From positions 1 through 64,000 of the forward strand of contig NZ_JAKREW010000027.1 of NCBI RefSeq assembly GCF_022347545.1: 64,000 bases of DNA, given 5' to 3'. The notes beneath the pieces were generated by a model, which was not told where the DNA came from, ran no database searches, and was given only the letters and a program-made list of their open reading frames with translations. Source of the stretch: Terribium retamae. Its GTDB lineage: Bacteria > Pseudomonadota > Alphaproteobacteria > Rhizobiales > Rhizobiaceae. How positions within the stretch are numbered: the first letter of the stretch is position 1; every line of letters begins with the position of its first letter. Of the stretch, positions 15,636-24,452 are shown piece after piece. The position numbers and the translations under genes were made by a program.

Positions 15636-16874
15636 CTATGCTTTCAACCTGGCAGCCAGTTGGTGCCGGATATAGCCGTCGACATGCTCTGGATCGAACA
15701 CCTGTCCGTCGAAGAAACCGTCCGGTCCGAGCACGAGGCTGGCGCCGGCCGAACCGACCGGCGTCTCCATGACCAGCGCGCCTTCGACCTTGGCATTGGC
15801 ACCCGGCAGCGCCACGCCGAGATCGCCCAGAGCCTGCCGGTAGAGATCGGGACGATAGGTTTCACGCGCGATCGTTTCGTTGGCCGGATTCGCCTCGACC
15901 TGCCCCCAGCGCACCATCTGGCTGTAGAACCAGAGCGCATGGCTCTTCCACGGGAAGGTGGCAGCCTTGGCATGCGGCACGAAGAAGTCCGCTGTCGCGA
16001 CCTCGCCACCATCGCCGGTCCGGATCAATCCGCCAAGCGCCGGCTTCAGCCATTCGACAGGGCAGTCTACATAGGCGGGTCCTGCCATCAACTCCGCCAG
16101 CTCGCCATGGTTGTCGCTGTCGCCGCACCATACGGCGGCGCGGTAGAGCGCCCGCAACAGCGCCGACAATGCCTTGGGCTCGGCCTCCCCCCACTCTGCC
16201 GCGACACCCAGCACCTTTTCCGGGCTGGAGCGCCATATCCCGGCCTTGGTGGTAACGATGCGGCCGACCCCTTTCGCCACCGCCGCCGTGTTCCAGGGTT
16301 CGCCGACGCAATAACCGTCGATGCGCCTGGCGCCGAGCGCGTCGGCCATGAAGGAGGGCGGCACGATGACAATCTCGATATCGCGTTCAGGATCCACACC
16401 GCTGGCCGCCAGCCAGTAGCGCAATTCGTAGTTATGGCCGGAATGCGGATGGACGACGCCGAAGCGCAGCGGCACATCGCCAGCGGCCGTCCGGCGCGCC
16501 ACGACGGCCGCCAGCGCCTTCCCGGTGGAACGGGGGTCCAGATCCGGCGATGCCCCTTGCGCCAGCATCTCCTCCCACAGCGCGCGCGAAACCGTGACGG
16601 CATTGCCGCCGAGACCGAGCGCCATCGGCGCGATGGTGCGGGCCGCGAGCGGCGTCAGGCCGAGATTGCAGGCGATCGGCATCGGCGCCAGCATATGCGC
16701 GACGTTGAAATGCCCGACGGCGAGGCGATCGCGGATGCTGGCCCAGGAATTCTCGCGGGTGAGAGCGAGAGCGACGCCTTCGTCGGCCGCGAAGCCCAGC
16801 TCGCGCGCGACAACCAGCAAGGCGCTGTCGAGCAATGGCAGGAAGCCGGCGGATATCTGATGGGCCTGGCTCAT
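15636..16874 (-). CDS. nasS: Nitrate sensor NasS (NrtA-like, cytoplasmic)
   Basis: 412 aa from ATG 16874, with no signal peptide. The sequence is related to the periplasmic nitrate-binding NrtA/CmpA family (FLPLLDSALLVVARELGF, HMLAPMPIACNLGL, YCVGEPWNTAAVAKG, LFYSQMVRWGQ-like segment), which is the known form of NasS: a soluble nitrate receptor that holds NasT until nitrate binds. Its start overlaps the nasT stop by 4 nt, so the two are coupled. Confidence 0.9.
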   Translation of the reverse strand: MSQAHQISAGFLPLLDSALLVVARELGFAADEGVALALTRENSWASIRDRLAVGHFNVAHMLAPMPIACNLGLTPLAARTIAPMALGLGGNAVTVSRALWEEMLAQGASPDLDPRSTGKALAAVVARRTAAGDVPLRFGVVHPHSGHNYELRYWLAASGVDPERDIEIVIVPPSFMADALGARRIDGYCVGEPWNTAAVAKGVGRIVTTKAGIWRSSPEKVLGVAAEWGEAEPKALSALLRALYRAAVWCGDSDNHGELAELMAGPAYVDCPVEWLKPALGGLIRTGDGGEVATADFFVPHAKAATFPWKSHALWFYSQMVRWGQVEANPANETIARETYRPDLYRQALGDLGVALPGANAKVEGALVMETPVGSAGASLVLGPDGFFDGQVFDPEHVDGYIRHQLAARLKA

Positions 16875-17473
16875 TGATCGTCTCCAGCACCCAGCAGGCC
16901 GGCAGCGGTGACCAGGCTCTGCGCCACGTCCCCGATCCTGCGATTCTGGTTCATCGCGGTCTTGCGCAGCAGAGCGTAGGCCTCCTGCTCGGAGAGTCCG
17001 CGCGATTTCATGAGGATGCCTTTGGCGCGCTCGACCGTCTTGCGGCTTTCCAGCTCCGTGCGCGCTTCCTCGAGTTCGCGCTCCATGCGCGAAAACGCGT
17101 TGAACCGGCTGATCGCCATGTCGAGGATCGGCTTGACCCGCTCCTTCTTCAGGCCGTCGACGACATAGGCCGAAACGCCAGCATCCACCGCCGCCTCGAT
17201 CGAGGCGGTGTCGGAGCGGTCGACGAACATGGCGATGGGCCGCTTCACCGCACGCGAGAGCTGGAACATGTTTTCCAGCATGTCGCGATTGGGATTCTCG
17301 ATATCGATGACGATCACGTCTGGCTGCAACGCCGCGATGCGGGCGGCGATGCCGGTTACGTCATCGACCAGCGTCACTTCCATATGGCCGGCCTCGCGCA
17401 ATCCAGCTTCGATGATCGCCGCACGGATGCGGTTCTCATCGATGACAAGGATGCGGAGCGCGCTGGAAAGCAT
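16871..17473 (-). CDS. nasT: ANTAR-domain antiterminator NasT
   Basis: 200 aa from ATG 17473. A receiver-like domain (1-~120; ALRILVIDENRIRAAIIEAG, DVIVIDIENPNRDML) is followed by a coiled linker (~125-150) and the three-helix RNA-binding ANTAR domain (VERAKGILMKSRGLSEQEAY, ALLRKTAMNQNRRIGDVAQSL). In nitrate-grown cells NasT released from NasS binds leader hairpins and prevents termination. The hairpins before narK are its probable target. Confidence 0.93.
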   Translation of the reverse strand: MLSSALRILVIDENRIRAAIIEAGLREAGHMEVTLVDDVTGIAARIAALQPDVIVIDIENPNRDMLENMFQLSRAVKRPIAMFVDRSDTASIEAAVDAGVSAYVVDGLKKERVKPILDMAISRFNAFSRMERELEEARTELESRKTVERAKGILMKSRGLSEQEAYALLRKTAMNQNRRIGDVAQSLVTAAGLLGAGDDQ

Positions 17474-17564
17474 GCTGCACTTTTGCCCTGCATTTGCTGC
17501 AATGCAACAGAAATAGAAGCAGTTGGTTACGCAAGCTTCGTCGGGCAAGACATCGCAGGAGAAC

Positions 17565-17599
17565 CCCGGCGTTGCGAATTGCGGGATCGCAACGCCGGG
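17565..17599 (-). terminator. Hairpin terminator after the sugar ABC operon
   Basis: CCCGGCGTTGCGA (17565-17577) and TCGCAACGCCGGG (17587-17599) form a perfect 13-bp stem with a 9-nt loop, directly downstream of the binding-protein stop and before nasT. No clear U-run follows, so it may work with Rho or protect the 3' end. Confidence 0.65.
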
Positions 17600-17618
17600 A
17601 TCGTTGGCCGCAGCCTGG

Positions 17619-18749
17619 TTATTTCTTGCCGCCCCAGCGTTCCGGATAACCCGGCAGTTCCTGGCAGCCGCAAAGGCTGTAATGCAGCGGCGGCATGCGC
17701 TCGTCGACATATTTGGCCAGCACGTCTTCGGTAATCGCCGGCTGCGGCAGCACCCATTCAGGGCCGGGGACCTGCTTGCCGTCCAGCACGTCGAGTGCCG
17801 CGATGATGGCTGTGCGCCACTGATAGGTCGGGTAGGAAGGGCCGATCGCCGTCAGCTTTTCAGACTGCCATTTGCGCAGGAAGTCTTGCTGATCCTCGCC
17901 GCTGATCACCGGATAAGGAAGGCCGGCATCCTCGAAGGCTTCCAGCGCTGCCGTCGCGGTGTCGCCGGCGTCCATCCAGACCGCATCGATCTTCTCGCCG
18001 CGGTTGATGTAGTCCTCGACGATGGATTTGGTCTTGGCCCGATCGCTGCCGGTGAACTCAGAACCGACGACCTTGATGCCGGCTTCGTCGAAGATGTTCT
18101 TGGCCGCCGAATAGCGGGTTTCCAGCACGTCGACGCCCGGCATGATGCGCAGCGCCAGCACATTGGCGCCCTTTTGCAGCTTGCTGGCGATGAACTCGCC
18201 GGAGGTGATGCCGAAGCCATAGCCGCCCACCGGATGGATGTAGGTCACCGGGCACTGCGTGTTGACGCCGCGGTCGAAGACGATGACCGGAAGCTTGCCG
18301 CAGGCCGCCTCGACCGCCGGGGTGAGCGCCGCCGTCGTGTTGGGGGAGACGATCAGCGCATCGCATTTGCCGCCGCTGACCAGCGCTTCGATGTCGGAGA
18401 TCTGCTTGTCGTCCTTTCCTTCGGCGTCGACGACGATCAGTTCCTTGAGGCGGTCCTTATGCAGTTCGGCCTCGGCGTTGAGGTTGTTGAGCCCAACGAC
18501 GCGCCAGGGATTGAAGACGCCGGCGTTGGAGAAACAGATCGTGACCTGGCCGTCCTTCTTGTATTTCGCCGTGTCGACCATGCCATCGCCGAGATGCTGC
18601 GCCCAGGGCTGGCCTTCCGGCCCCTGCGGCTTCATCGAGAGCTGCTCGCGCTGCTTCTTGAACTCGGCCGGATCGTTGAAGTCCTGCGCCAGCGCCTGGC
18701 CGGCAAATGAGAGCGCGACGCTCGCCGCCAGAATTGTCCTGAGTTTCAT
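17619..18749 (-). CDS. Sugar ABC transporter substrate-binding protein (RbsB-like)
   Basis: 376 aa, ATG 18749 after a GAGGAGG ribosome site. Signal peptide ends near GQALAQ-DF (~22). The mature part is a periplasmic-binding-protein-like fold of the ribose/galactose type (VTICFSNAGVFNPWRVVGLN, LIVSPNTTAALTPAVEAA, VIVFDRGVNT, AVWMDAGDTATAALEAFEDA), longer than RbsB by an N-terminal ~50-residue insert and a Cys-containing tail (SLCGCQELPGYPERW). Last gene of the epimerase-ATPase-permease-permease-SBP operon. The substrate is probably a ketose or other monosaccharide (inferred from the epimerase). Confidence 0.88.
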   Translation of the reverse strand: MKLRTILAASVALSFAGQALAQDFNDPAEFKKQREQLSMKPQGPEGQPWAQHLGDGMVDTAKYKKDGQVTICFSNAGVFNPWRVVGLNNLNAEAELHKDRLKELIVVDAEGKDDKQISDIEALVSGGKCDALIVSPNTTAALTPAVEAACGKLPVIVFDRGVNTQCPVTYIHPVGGYGFGITSGEFIASKLQKGANVLALRIMPGVDVLETRYSAAKNIFDEAGIKVVGSEFTGSDRAKTKSIVEDYINRGEKIDAVWMDAGDTATAALEAFEDAGLPYPVISGEDQQDFLRKWQSEKLTAIGPSYPTYQWRTAIIAALDVLDGKQVPGPEWVLPQPAITEDVLAKYVDERMPPLHYSLCGCQELPGYPERWGGKK

Positions 18750-18797
18750 TTTTCCTCCTCCACGAAGCCGGTTGCCCCGGCGGTTGCTGTTGAAAGT

Positions 18798-19775
18798 TCA
18801 GTTCCGCTTGCGGCTGCGCCACATGCTGGCGCCGACCGCAGCGATCAGGATCAACCCCTGGATGCTGTCGCGCAGGGCCTGCGGCAGTCCCAGGATGTTG
18901 AGCAAGGTGAAGAGCGCGAAAAGGCTGAGTGCCCCGAAGACAGCGCTCCAGATGGAACCGCGCCCACCGAGCAGTTGCGCGCCGCCGATGACGCAGGCAG
19001 CGATCGCCTGCAGCTCCAGCCCTTCCCCGGCATTGACCGAGACACCAGAAAAACCGCCGAGCAGGATACCGGCCGTGACGGCGGAGACTGCCGAAACCAC
19101 GAAGGCGAGGATGCGTGTCACGGCAACCGGCGTGCCGGCCAGTTCAGCCGCTCGCGGATTGTCGCCGACAGCCAGCGCCCGCTTGCCGTAGACGGTGCCG
19201 TTCAGGCCCCACCAGGCGAGCGCTACGAAGCCGGCGATGACGACGACAGCCAGCGGCAGCGTGCCGATAACGGGAACGCCACGCCAGACGAGCCGGCCAA
19301 GATTGCGGAAATTGTCCGGCAGGTCACCGCGCGCCGCGCCACCAGACCAGGCCAGCGCCAGCCCATTGACGAGCAGCATGGTGCCGAGCGTGGTGATGAT
19401 CGAGGGCACCTTGAGGAAGGCAACGACGAGACCGTTCACGAGGCCAACGGCGATGCCCATGACGTAGAGCGTGCCGATGACCGCCCAGGTGGCGTCCGGA
19501 TCGCCATTGATCAGGATCGATGCGGCCAACACCACCAGGGTCGCCACGGCACCCATCGAGAGATCGAAGCCGCCCGTCAGGATGACGTAGAGCTGCCCGC
19601 AGGCGAGGATGAGCAGCGGCGCGGCCCGCCGCAGGAAATTCATGAAAAGGCCGGGCTCGAGATAGTTGGGCTGAAGCAGGGCAATGGCCGCATAGAGCAC
19701 GACGAAGATCACCAGGCCGGCGTTGAGCGCGATGCCCGCGGCGCGACGGGACGAAGGGAGCGGAACGGTCGTCAT
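18798..19775 (-). CDS. Sugar ABC transporter permease (RbsC type)
   Basis: 325 aa, about 9-10 membrane segments. The family motif GGFDLSMGAVATL corresponds to the G-x-D-L-S-x-G stretch of RbsC-like permeases, with FLKVPSIITTLGTMLLVNGL and the coupling region GDNPRAAELAGTPVAVTRIL. Its ATG overlaps the stop of the preceding permease gene by 4 nt. The two permeases are paralogous and probably form a heterodimer. Confidence 0.88.
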   Translation of the reverse strand: MTTVPLPSSRRAAGIALNAGLVIFVVLYAAIALLQPNYLEPGLFMNFLRRAAPLLILACGQLYVILTGGFDLSMGAVATLVVLAASILINGDPDATWAVIGTLYVMGIAVGLVNGLVVAFLKVPSIITTLGTMLLVNGLALAWSGGAARGDLPDNFRNLGRLVWRGVPVIGTLPLAVVVIAGFVALAWWGLNGTVYGKRALAVGDNPRAAELAGTPVAVTRILAFVVSAVSAVTAGILLGGFSGVSVNAGEGLELQAIAACVIGGAQLLGGRGSIWSAVFGALSLFALFTLLNILGLPQALRDSIQGLILIAAVGASMWRSRKRN

Positions 19776-20749
19776 GCGACATGCTCCTTCGTGCGAATCG
19801 CGTGCACAGCGACGGCGGCGATCACGATGGCGCCGCGCAGCACCTGCTTCAGGAAGGCATCGACGCCGAGCATGTTGAAGCCGGCATCGAGGCTCGCGAA
19901 CAGCAGGACGCCGGCAAGCGTGCCAGCAACGCCGCCCTTGCCGCCGGCAAGGATCGTGCCCCCGATGACCGTGACGGCGATGGATTCAAGGTCATAGATC
20001 CCATCGCGGCCGATCCATGGTGTGCCGGATTGCAGCCGCGCGGCCAGATAGAGCCCCGACGCACCGGCAAACAGACTGGCGACGACATGGGCCGACAGGG
20101 TGACCCTTTCTGTCCGGATGCCGGCGAGCCTTGCGCCGTCGGGATTGCCGCCGACCGCATAGATACGCGCGCCGAACAGCGTGCGGTCGAGCACGAAGCC
20201 GGCCGCGAGTGACAGAACAGCCAGGAGCAGAAGGGAATAGGGGACGCCCAGCAGCCCACCATAGGCGATGACCTGGAACTCGCGCGCCACGGCGCCCTGA
20301 AGAACACCGAATGATGCGGCTAGCACGCCCTGGATGATGAGGCCGGTGCCGAGCGTCGCGATCAGCGGATTGATGCCGCCATAGGCAACGAGCGCGCCGT
20401 TGACGAGGCCGACCGCAAGGCAGAGGCCGAGGCAAATAAGAATGGCCGGCAGGATCATTGCGGGATCACCCTGCATGATATGCGAGGCGAGCACGGCGAC
20501 GGCGCTGATGAGCGCGGCAACCGAAAGATCGATCGAGCCGACAAGGATCACGAAAGTCTGGCCGATCGACACCAGCCCCAAAGCCACCATGCGCTGGAGC
20601 AGGCCGACGATGCCCTGCCCGCTCAGTTGCGAGACTTCGCCGGTGGCCAGCGCAACCACGACGAAAAATCCGATGGAGAGCCCGGCAAGCAGGATCGAGA
20701 TAGGCAGGCCCGATCGCGCCGGTCCAGGCTTTGCGGCGTCCGTCGTCAT
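19772..20749 (-). CDS. Sugar ABC transporter permease (RbsC type)
   Basis: 325 aa from ATG 20749, overlapping the ATPase stop by 4 nt. Hydrophobic throughout. VGSIDLSVAALISAVAVLA is the G-x-D-L-S motif, GGINPLIATLGTGLIIQGVL and VGGNPDGARLAGIRTERVTL are also characteristic. Partner of the permease at 18798-19775. Confidence 0.88.
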   Translation of the reverse strand: MTTDAAKPGPARSGLPISILLAGLSIGFFVVVALATGEVSQLSGQGIVGLLQRMVALGLVSIGQTFVILVGSIDLSVAALISAVAVLASHIMQGDPAMILPAILICLGLCLAVGLVNGALVAYGGINPLIATLGTGLIIQGVLAASFGVLQGAVAREFQVIAYGGLLGVPYSLLLLAVLSLAAGFVLDRTLFGARIYAVGGNPDGARLAGIRTERVTLSAHVVASLFAGASGLYLAARLQSGTPWIGRDGIYDLESIAVTVIGGTILAGGKGGVAGTLAGVLLFASLDAGFNMLGVDAFLKQVLRGAIVIAAVAVHAIRTKEHVA

Positions 20750-22257
20750 GCATGGACCTCGCGGTGCGGCTGGTCCGCAAGACCGAGGGCCAGATGCATG
20801 ATGTCCTCCTCGCTCGCTCCTCTCGGCAGCTCGCCGGAGATGCGGCCCCGATGCATGACCAGGATGCGGTCGGCGACGCCGATCAATTCGGGCATGTCGG
20901 AAGAGACGACGACGATGCCGCGGCCGGAATCCGCAAAACTGCGCATCGTCTCGTAGATCGCCGCCTTGGCCGCGATGTCGATGCCGCGCGTCGGCTCGAC
21001 GAAGACAAGGATGTCGGACGCCTGTGCCAGCCAGCGCACGATGATCGCCTTCTGCTGGTTTCCACCCGAAAGCGTGCCGATCTCCTGACCGAAATCCGCG
21101 GCGCGCACATCCATCTCGCGCAGCTTCCCGTCGATGACGTTTGATGCGAAGGCGCCGCCTTGCGGCCGCGCCAAAAGACCGGCCATGGAGCGCAGCGTCA
21201 GCAGCGCGTTGTCCCGCACGGACTGGTGCAGCGCGAGCCCTTCGCGCTTGCGGTCGCCCGGCAAGTAGCCGATCCCGGCAGCCGTCGCCTGCCGGGGCGC
21301 GCGCAAGGTGACGGGCTTGCCACGCAGCGTGATCGTGCCGCTGGAAAACGGCGCATCGCCGACCAGCGCTTGCGCCAGCGCGCCCTTGCCCGAATCTTCG
21401 AGTCCCGCCACGCCGACGATCTCGCCCGCGCGGACGGTAAAGGCGACATCCTGCACCGCGGCATTCGTTCCATCCTGGACAGCAAGCAGAGCCGCGCCGG
21501 GCGGGGACGATGGCGGGGCGGGATAGAAGTCGTCGAGATCGCGGCCAACCATCGCGCGCACGATCTCGCCGACGGGAGCGGCGTCGCGCGGGCGCGTCCA
21601 GACCTTCTTTCCGTCCTTGAGGATGGTGATGCGGTCGGCGATCGCCATGACCTCCGGCATGCGATGGGAGATGTAGACGATCGAAACGCCTTCGCGGCGA
21701 AGGTTCTGCACCAGCGTCAGGAGCGTGCGGCTGCCCCGCTCGTCCAGCGCCGCCGTGGGCTCGTCCATGACGATGATGCGCGCATCGAGGAGCAGCGCCT
21801 TGGCGATCTCGACGAGCTGCTGCATGGCGATGGAGAGCGAGGAGACCAGCGCCTGCGGATCGATCTCCGCGCCGATGCGGCCGAGGAGTTGCGCTGCTTT
21901 GCGCCGCATCGCAGCCTTGTCCAGCAGGCCGCGCCGCGCAATCTCGCGGCCCATGAAGATGTTCTCCGCCACGGTCCTGTGCGGCAGCAGGCTCAATTCC
22001 TGATGGATGATCGAGATACCGGCTTCCGCCGCCTGCCGGGGATGGGTGAAATGCACGGTGGTTCCGGCAAGCTGGATGGTGCCGGCATCCGGCCGGTAGC
22101 TGCCGCCGAGGATCTTCATCAATGTCGACTTGCCGGCGCCGTTCTCGCCGCAGATCGCATGGACCTCGCCGGGCAGGCAGTCGAAATCGACATTGTCCAG
22201 TGCGCGCACGCCCGGGAAGGCCTTGCTGATGCCGGACATGCTGAGGGCAGCGGTCAT
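20746..22257 (-). CDS. Sugar ABC transporter ATPase (RbsA type, two NBDs)
   Basis: 503 aa from ATG 22257, overlapping the epimerase stop by 4 nt; an in-frame start at 22284 is less likely. NBD1 is canonical: Walker A GENGAGKST, Q-loop HQELSLL, Walker B IIVMDEPTAALDE. NBD2 has the expected degenerate Walker A (GLEDSGKGALAQAL), a full signature LSGGNQQKA and a Walker B reading ILVFVEPTRGID, where the usual Asp before Glu is Val. Energises the permease pair from the cytoplasm. Confidence 0.9.
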   Translation of the reverse strand: MTAALSMSGISKAFPGVRALDNVDFDCLPGEVHAICGENGAGKSTLMKILGGSYRPDAGTIQLAGTTVHFTHPRQAAEAGISIIHQELSLLPHRTVAENIFMGREIARRGLLDKAAMRRKAAQLLGRIGAEIDPQALVSSLSIAMQQLVEIAKALLLDARIIVMDEPTAALDERGSRTLLTLVQNLRREGVSIVYISHRMPEVMAIADRITILKDGKKVWTRPRDAAPVGEIVRAMVGRDLDDFYPAPPSSPPGAALLAVQDGTNAAVQDVAFTVRAGEIVGVAGLEDSGKGALAQALVGDAPFSSGTITLRGKPVTLRAPRQATAAGIGYLPGDRKREGLALHQSVRDNALLTLRSMAGLLARPQGGAFASNVIDGKLREMDVRAADFGQEIGTLSGGNQQKAIIVRWLAQASDILVFVEPTRGIDIAAKAAIYETMRSFADSGRGIVVVSSDMPELIGVADRILVMHRGRISGELPRGASEEDIMHLALGLADQPHREVHA

Positions 22258-23114
22258 GCCAGCCGCTCTCCCGCTGCCGCCCATTCACGGCGGATGAAGG
22301 CGACGCTCTCTGCAAAGAGACTGTCGAGATCGTCGAAGAGATCACGCCAGACACGCGTCGCGCCGGCGAGCTCCGGCAGCGCGCGGCCGAAGGATTCCAC
22401 GGTCAGCCAGCCATCGTAGCCACAGCGGCGCAGCGCATCGAAATGCGCGGCAAAGGGCACGTGGCCGGAACCGGGTACGCCACGGTCGTTTTCGGAGACA
22501 TGGAAATGGTTGATCTCGCCGTGGTAGCGCTCGTAGGTGGCCGGCGGATCCTTCTCCTCGATGTTGGCGTGGAATGTGTCGAACATGTAGCCGTAGTTGG
22601 AGTGGTCGACCGCGCGGAAGATGGCCGATGCCTGGGCGATGGTCGACATCATGTAGCATTCGAAGCGGTTGACGGCTTCCGCCGAAATGCGGACGCCGGC
22701 AGGAGCAGCATATTCAGCCATGGCCCGCATCGCTTCCACGCAACGGTCGAACTCCGCGTCGGTCGGCCCCAAGCCGGTGAAGACGCCGACGGGCGAATGG
22801 ATCGGCCCGGCAATGATCTCACCACCCATGGCAGCCGTGCAATCGACGATCCAGCGATGATGGTCGCGTGCCCTGGCACGGACAGTCGCATCGGGGCTGA
22901 CGGGATTGGCCTCCGGCGTCGCAACCGCGGCGGCACCCGCCGTCAGGCCGATATCGGCGAGAAGCCGCCCGAGCGCCGCGTAATGTTCCGCCTTGCCGGA
23001 GAAGACCGGAACCTCCACTGCGTCATAGCCGAGCGCCTTCAGCCTTTCGAGCTGGCGCGCGTGCTGTGGGCCGATGTCGGCACCGATGACGAGCAGATTG
23101 AATGCGACTTTCAA
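22254..23114 (-). CDS. Sugar epimerase, D-tagatose/D-psicose 3-epimerase family
   Basis: 286 aa, TTG start at 23114 with GGGAGA 7 nt upstream. TIM-barrel xylose-isomerase-like protein. The segment ISAEAVNRFECYMMST matches the EVLNRFE metal-binding/catalytic region of ketose 3-epimerases. Later FDTFHANIEEKDPP supplies the Asp/His metal ligands and NHFHVSENDRGVPGSGHVPF the following His, Glu and Arg contacts, with a final Glu in WLTVESFG. It probably interconverts ketoses at C3 after uptake. First gene of the operon, which implies a rare ketose as the imported sugar. Confidence 0.85.
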   Translation of the reverse strand: MKVAFNLLVIGADIGPQHARQLERLKALGYDAVEVPVFSGKAEHYAALGRLLADIGLTAGAAAVATPEANPVSPDATVRARARDHHRWIVDCTAAMGGEIIAGPIHSPVGVFTGLGPTDAEFDRCVEAMRAMAEYAAPAGVRISAEAVNRFECYMMSTIAQASAIFRAVDHSNYGYMFDTFHANIEEKDPPATYERYHGEINHFHVSENDRGVPGSGHVPFAAHFDALRRCGYDGWLTVESFGRALPELAGATRVWRDLFDDLDSLFAESVAFIRREWAAAGERLA

Positions 23115-23252
23115 GAATGTTCTCCCTCGCCGTGCAACCCCTCCCCTTCAGGCTGCCGCGACGCAAGACACAATGGCAGGCTTGACTCGGCAATTCTTGC
23201 GGACAACAACAGTGGTAAATTTCTTAAGTCATTTTGTGTTGGGAGGCGCGAA

Positions 23253-24269
23253 GTGAACAGACATGCGGTGATCTCACCGGGCGATTGCAGGCCCTCTGTG
23301 TTCCGGCAGCCAGACTCGGTCATGTATGCGGACAACTGCAAGGAATTGCAGGCCGCCGCCAGGAAAGGCGAAGTCGAACTGCATGCCTGGACGCGCGGCA
23401 GCTATCCCGGCATCTCTCTCGGCGAGCGCCTGCCGGGCATCCGCACCGTCGGCTTCTGGGATGCGCGCCATCGCCAATCCTGGGGACTCGGCCGGCATTG
23501 CAACGAAGGCTTCAAGATCGCCTATCTCGCGCGAGGCAGCCTCGATCTCGTCGTCGACGACAAGACCTATGCGCTCAAGCAGGGTCAGTTCATCGTCATT
23601 CGTCCCTGGCAGCTCCACGCGATCGGCAGCCCCAATGTCGGCCCGAGCCGACTGCTGTGGATCATCCTCGACGCCGGCCTGCGGCGGCCGAGCGAGACGC
23701 CCGATTGGCCCGACTGGCTCGTCTTCTCCAAGGCCGAGGCTACCCGGCTTGGCGATATCCTGACACAGAACAACCAGCCTGTCTGGGACGGCGGTGTCGA
23801 GCTTTGCCGCGCCTTCGAGGCCATCCCTTCGATCCTGCTCGACCGCAGCCCGGAGGACGGCGAGACGCGGCTGAAGGTGGCGATCAACGCCATGATGCTC
23901 AACCTGATCGACCGGATGGGCGAACAGGCGCCGACCCTCGATCCGGACCTGTCCACCTCGCAGCACACGGTTGCGATCTTCCTGCGCCGTCTCGCCTACG
24001 CGCTGGATGAGGATTGGTCGCTCGAAGGCATGGCCGAGGAATGCGGGCTCTCGCGCACCCGCTTTTCCGACTATTGCAAGAAGCTCACCAACATGGCGCC
24101 GCGCCAATATCTGCAGCATCTGAGACTTGAGAAGGCATCCAGCATGCTGCGCGAGCCGGAAAGAAACAGCGTGACGGAGATCGCGCTGACCTGCGGCTTC
24201 AATTCGAGCCAATATTTCTCGAACGCCTTCAAGAAACGCTACGGCGCCTCTCCCAGCAGCTCCCGATGA
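23253..24269 (+). CDS. AraC-family transcriptional regulator
   Basis: 338 aa from GTG 23253, preceded by GGGAGG. The N-terminal cupin-like sensor domain (~1-160; FKIAYLARGSLDLVVDDKTY, QGQFIVIRPWQLHAIGS) probably binds the sugar. The C-terminal double HTH (~235-335) includes WSLEGMAEECGLSRTRFSDY and SVTEIALTCGFNSSQYFSNA, then FKKRYGASP. Divergent from the epimerase/ABC operon across 138 bp, so it is the likely local activator. Confidence 0.9.
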   Translation: MNRHAVISPGDCRPSVFRQPDSVMYADNCKELQAAARKGEVELHAWTRGSYPGISLGERLPGIRTVGFWDARHRQSWGLGRHCNEGFKIAYLARGSLDLVVDDKTYALKQGQFIVIRPWQLHAIGSPNVGPSRLLWIILDAGLRRPSETPDWPDWLVFSKAEATRLGDILTQNNQPVWDGGVELCRAFEAIPSILLDRSPEDGETRLKVAINAMMLNLIDRMGEQAPTLDPDLSTSQHTVAIFLRRLAYALDEDWSLEGMAEECGLSRTRFSDYCKKLTNMAPRQYLQHLRLEKASSMLREPERNSVTEIALTCGFNSSQYFSNAFKKRYGASPSSSR

Positions 24270-24384
24270 CGACCGCTGCCAAGCGCGTGCTGCTCAGGAC
24301 TGGGTATCGGGGCAATACCCTGCAAGAGCGCGCAACCGGCAGCTAAAATTCGCCTTCATCAAGCCGTGTCGTTCAGATTCTTAT

Positions 24385-24439
24385 TGCAAACAATTCTCAT
24401 TTGCATCAAAGCTCGAATGCAAATGAGAATTAGTCGCAA
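24385..24439. promoter_or_regulatory. Fur/Mur-type dyad operator upstream of sitA
   Basis: AATTCTCATTTGCAT (24392-24406) and ATGCAAATGAGAATT (24417-24431) are perfect 15-nt reverse complements around a 10-nt spacer. Two overlapping 6-mer dyads can be read: TGCAAA...TTTGCA (24385-24405) and TGCAAAT...TCGCAA (24418-24439). The second resembles the manganese-responsive Mur boxes of rhizobia. It sits just before the sitA ribosome site (AAGGAGG, 24441-24447). The fur/mur gene at the far end of the cluster is the likely binder. Confidence 0.75.
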
Positions 24440-24452
24440 CAAGGAGGCATTT

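Noticed and set aside
19772..22354. Very long minus-strand open frame continuing the permease upstream
   Set aside because: Upstream of 20749 the frame is out of phase with the conserved ATPase; only the last 325 codons are the permease.
22443..23252. Upstream extension of the AraC regulator frame over the epimerase gene
   Set aside because: The open frame is antisense to a clear epimerase gene; the GTG at 23253 has a strong ribosome site and gives a normal family length.
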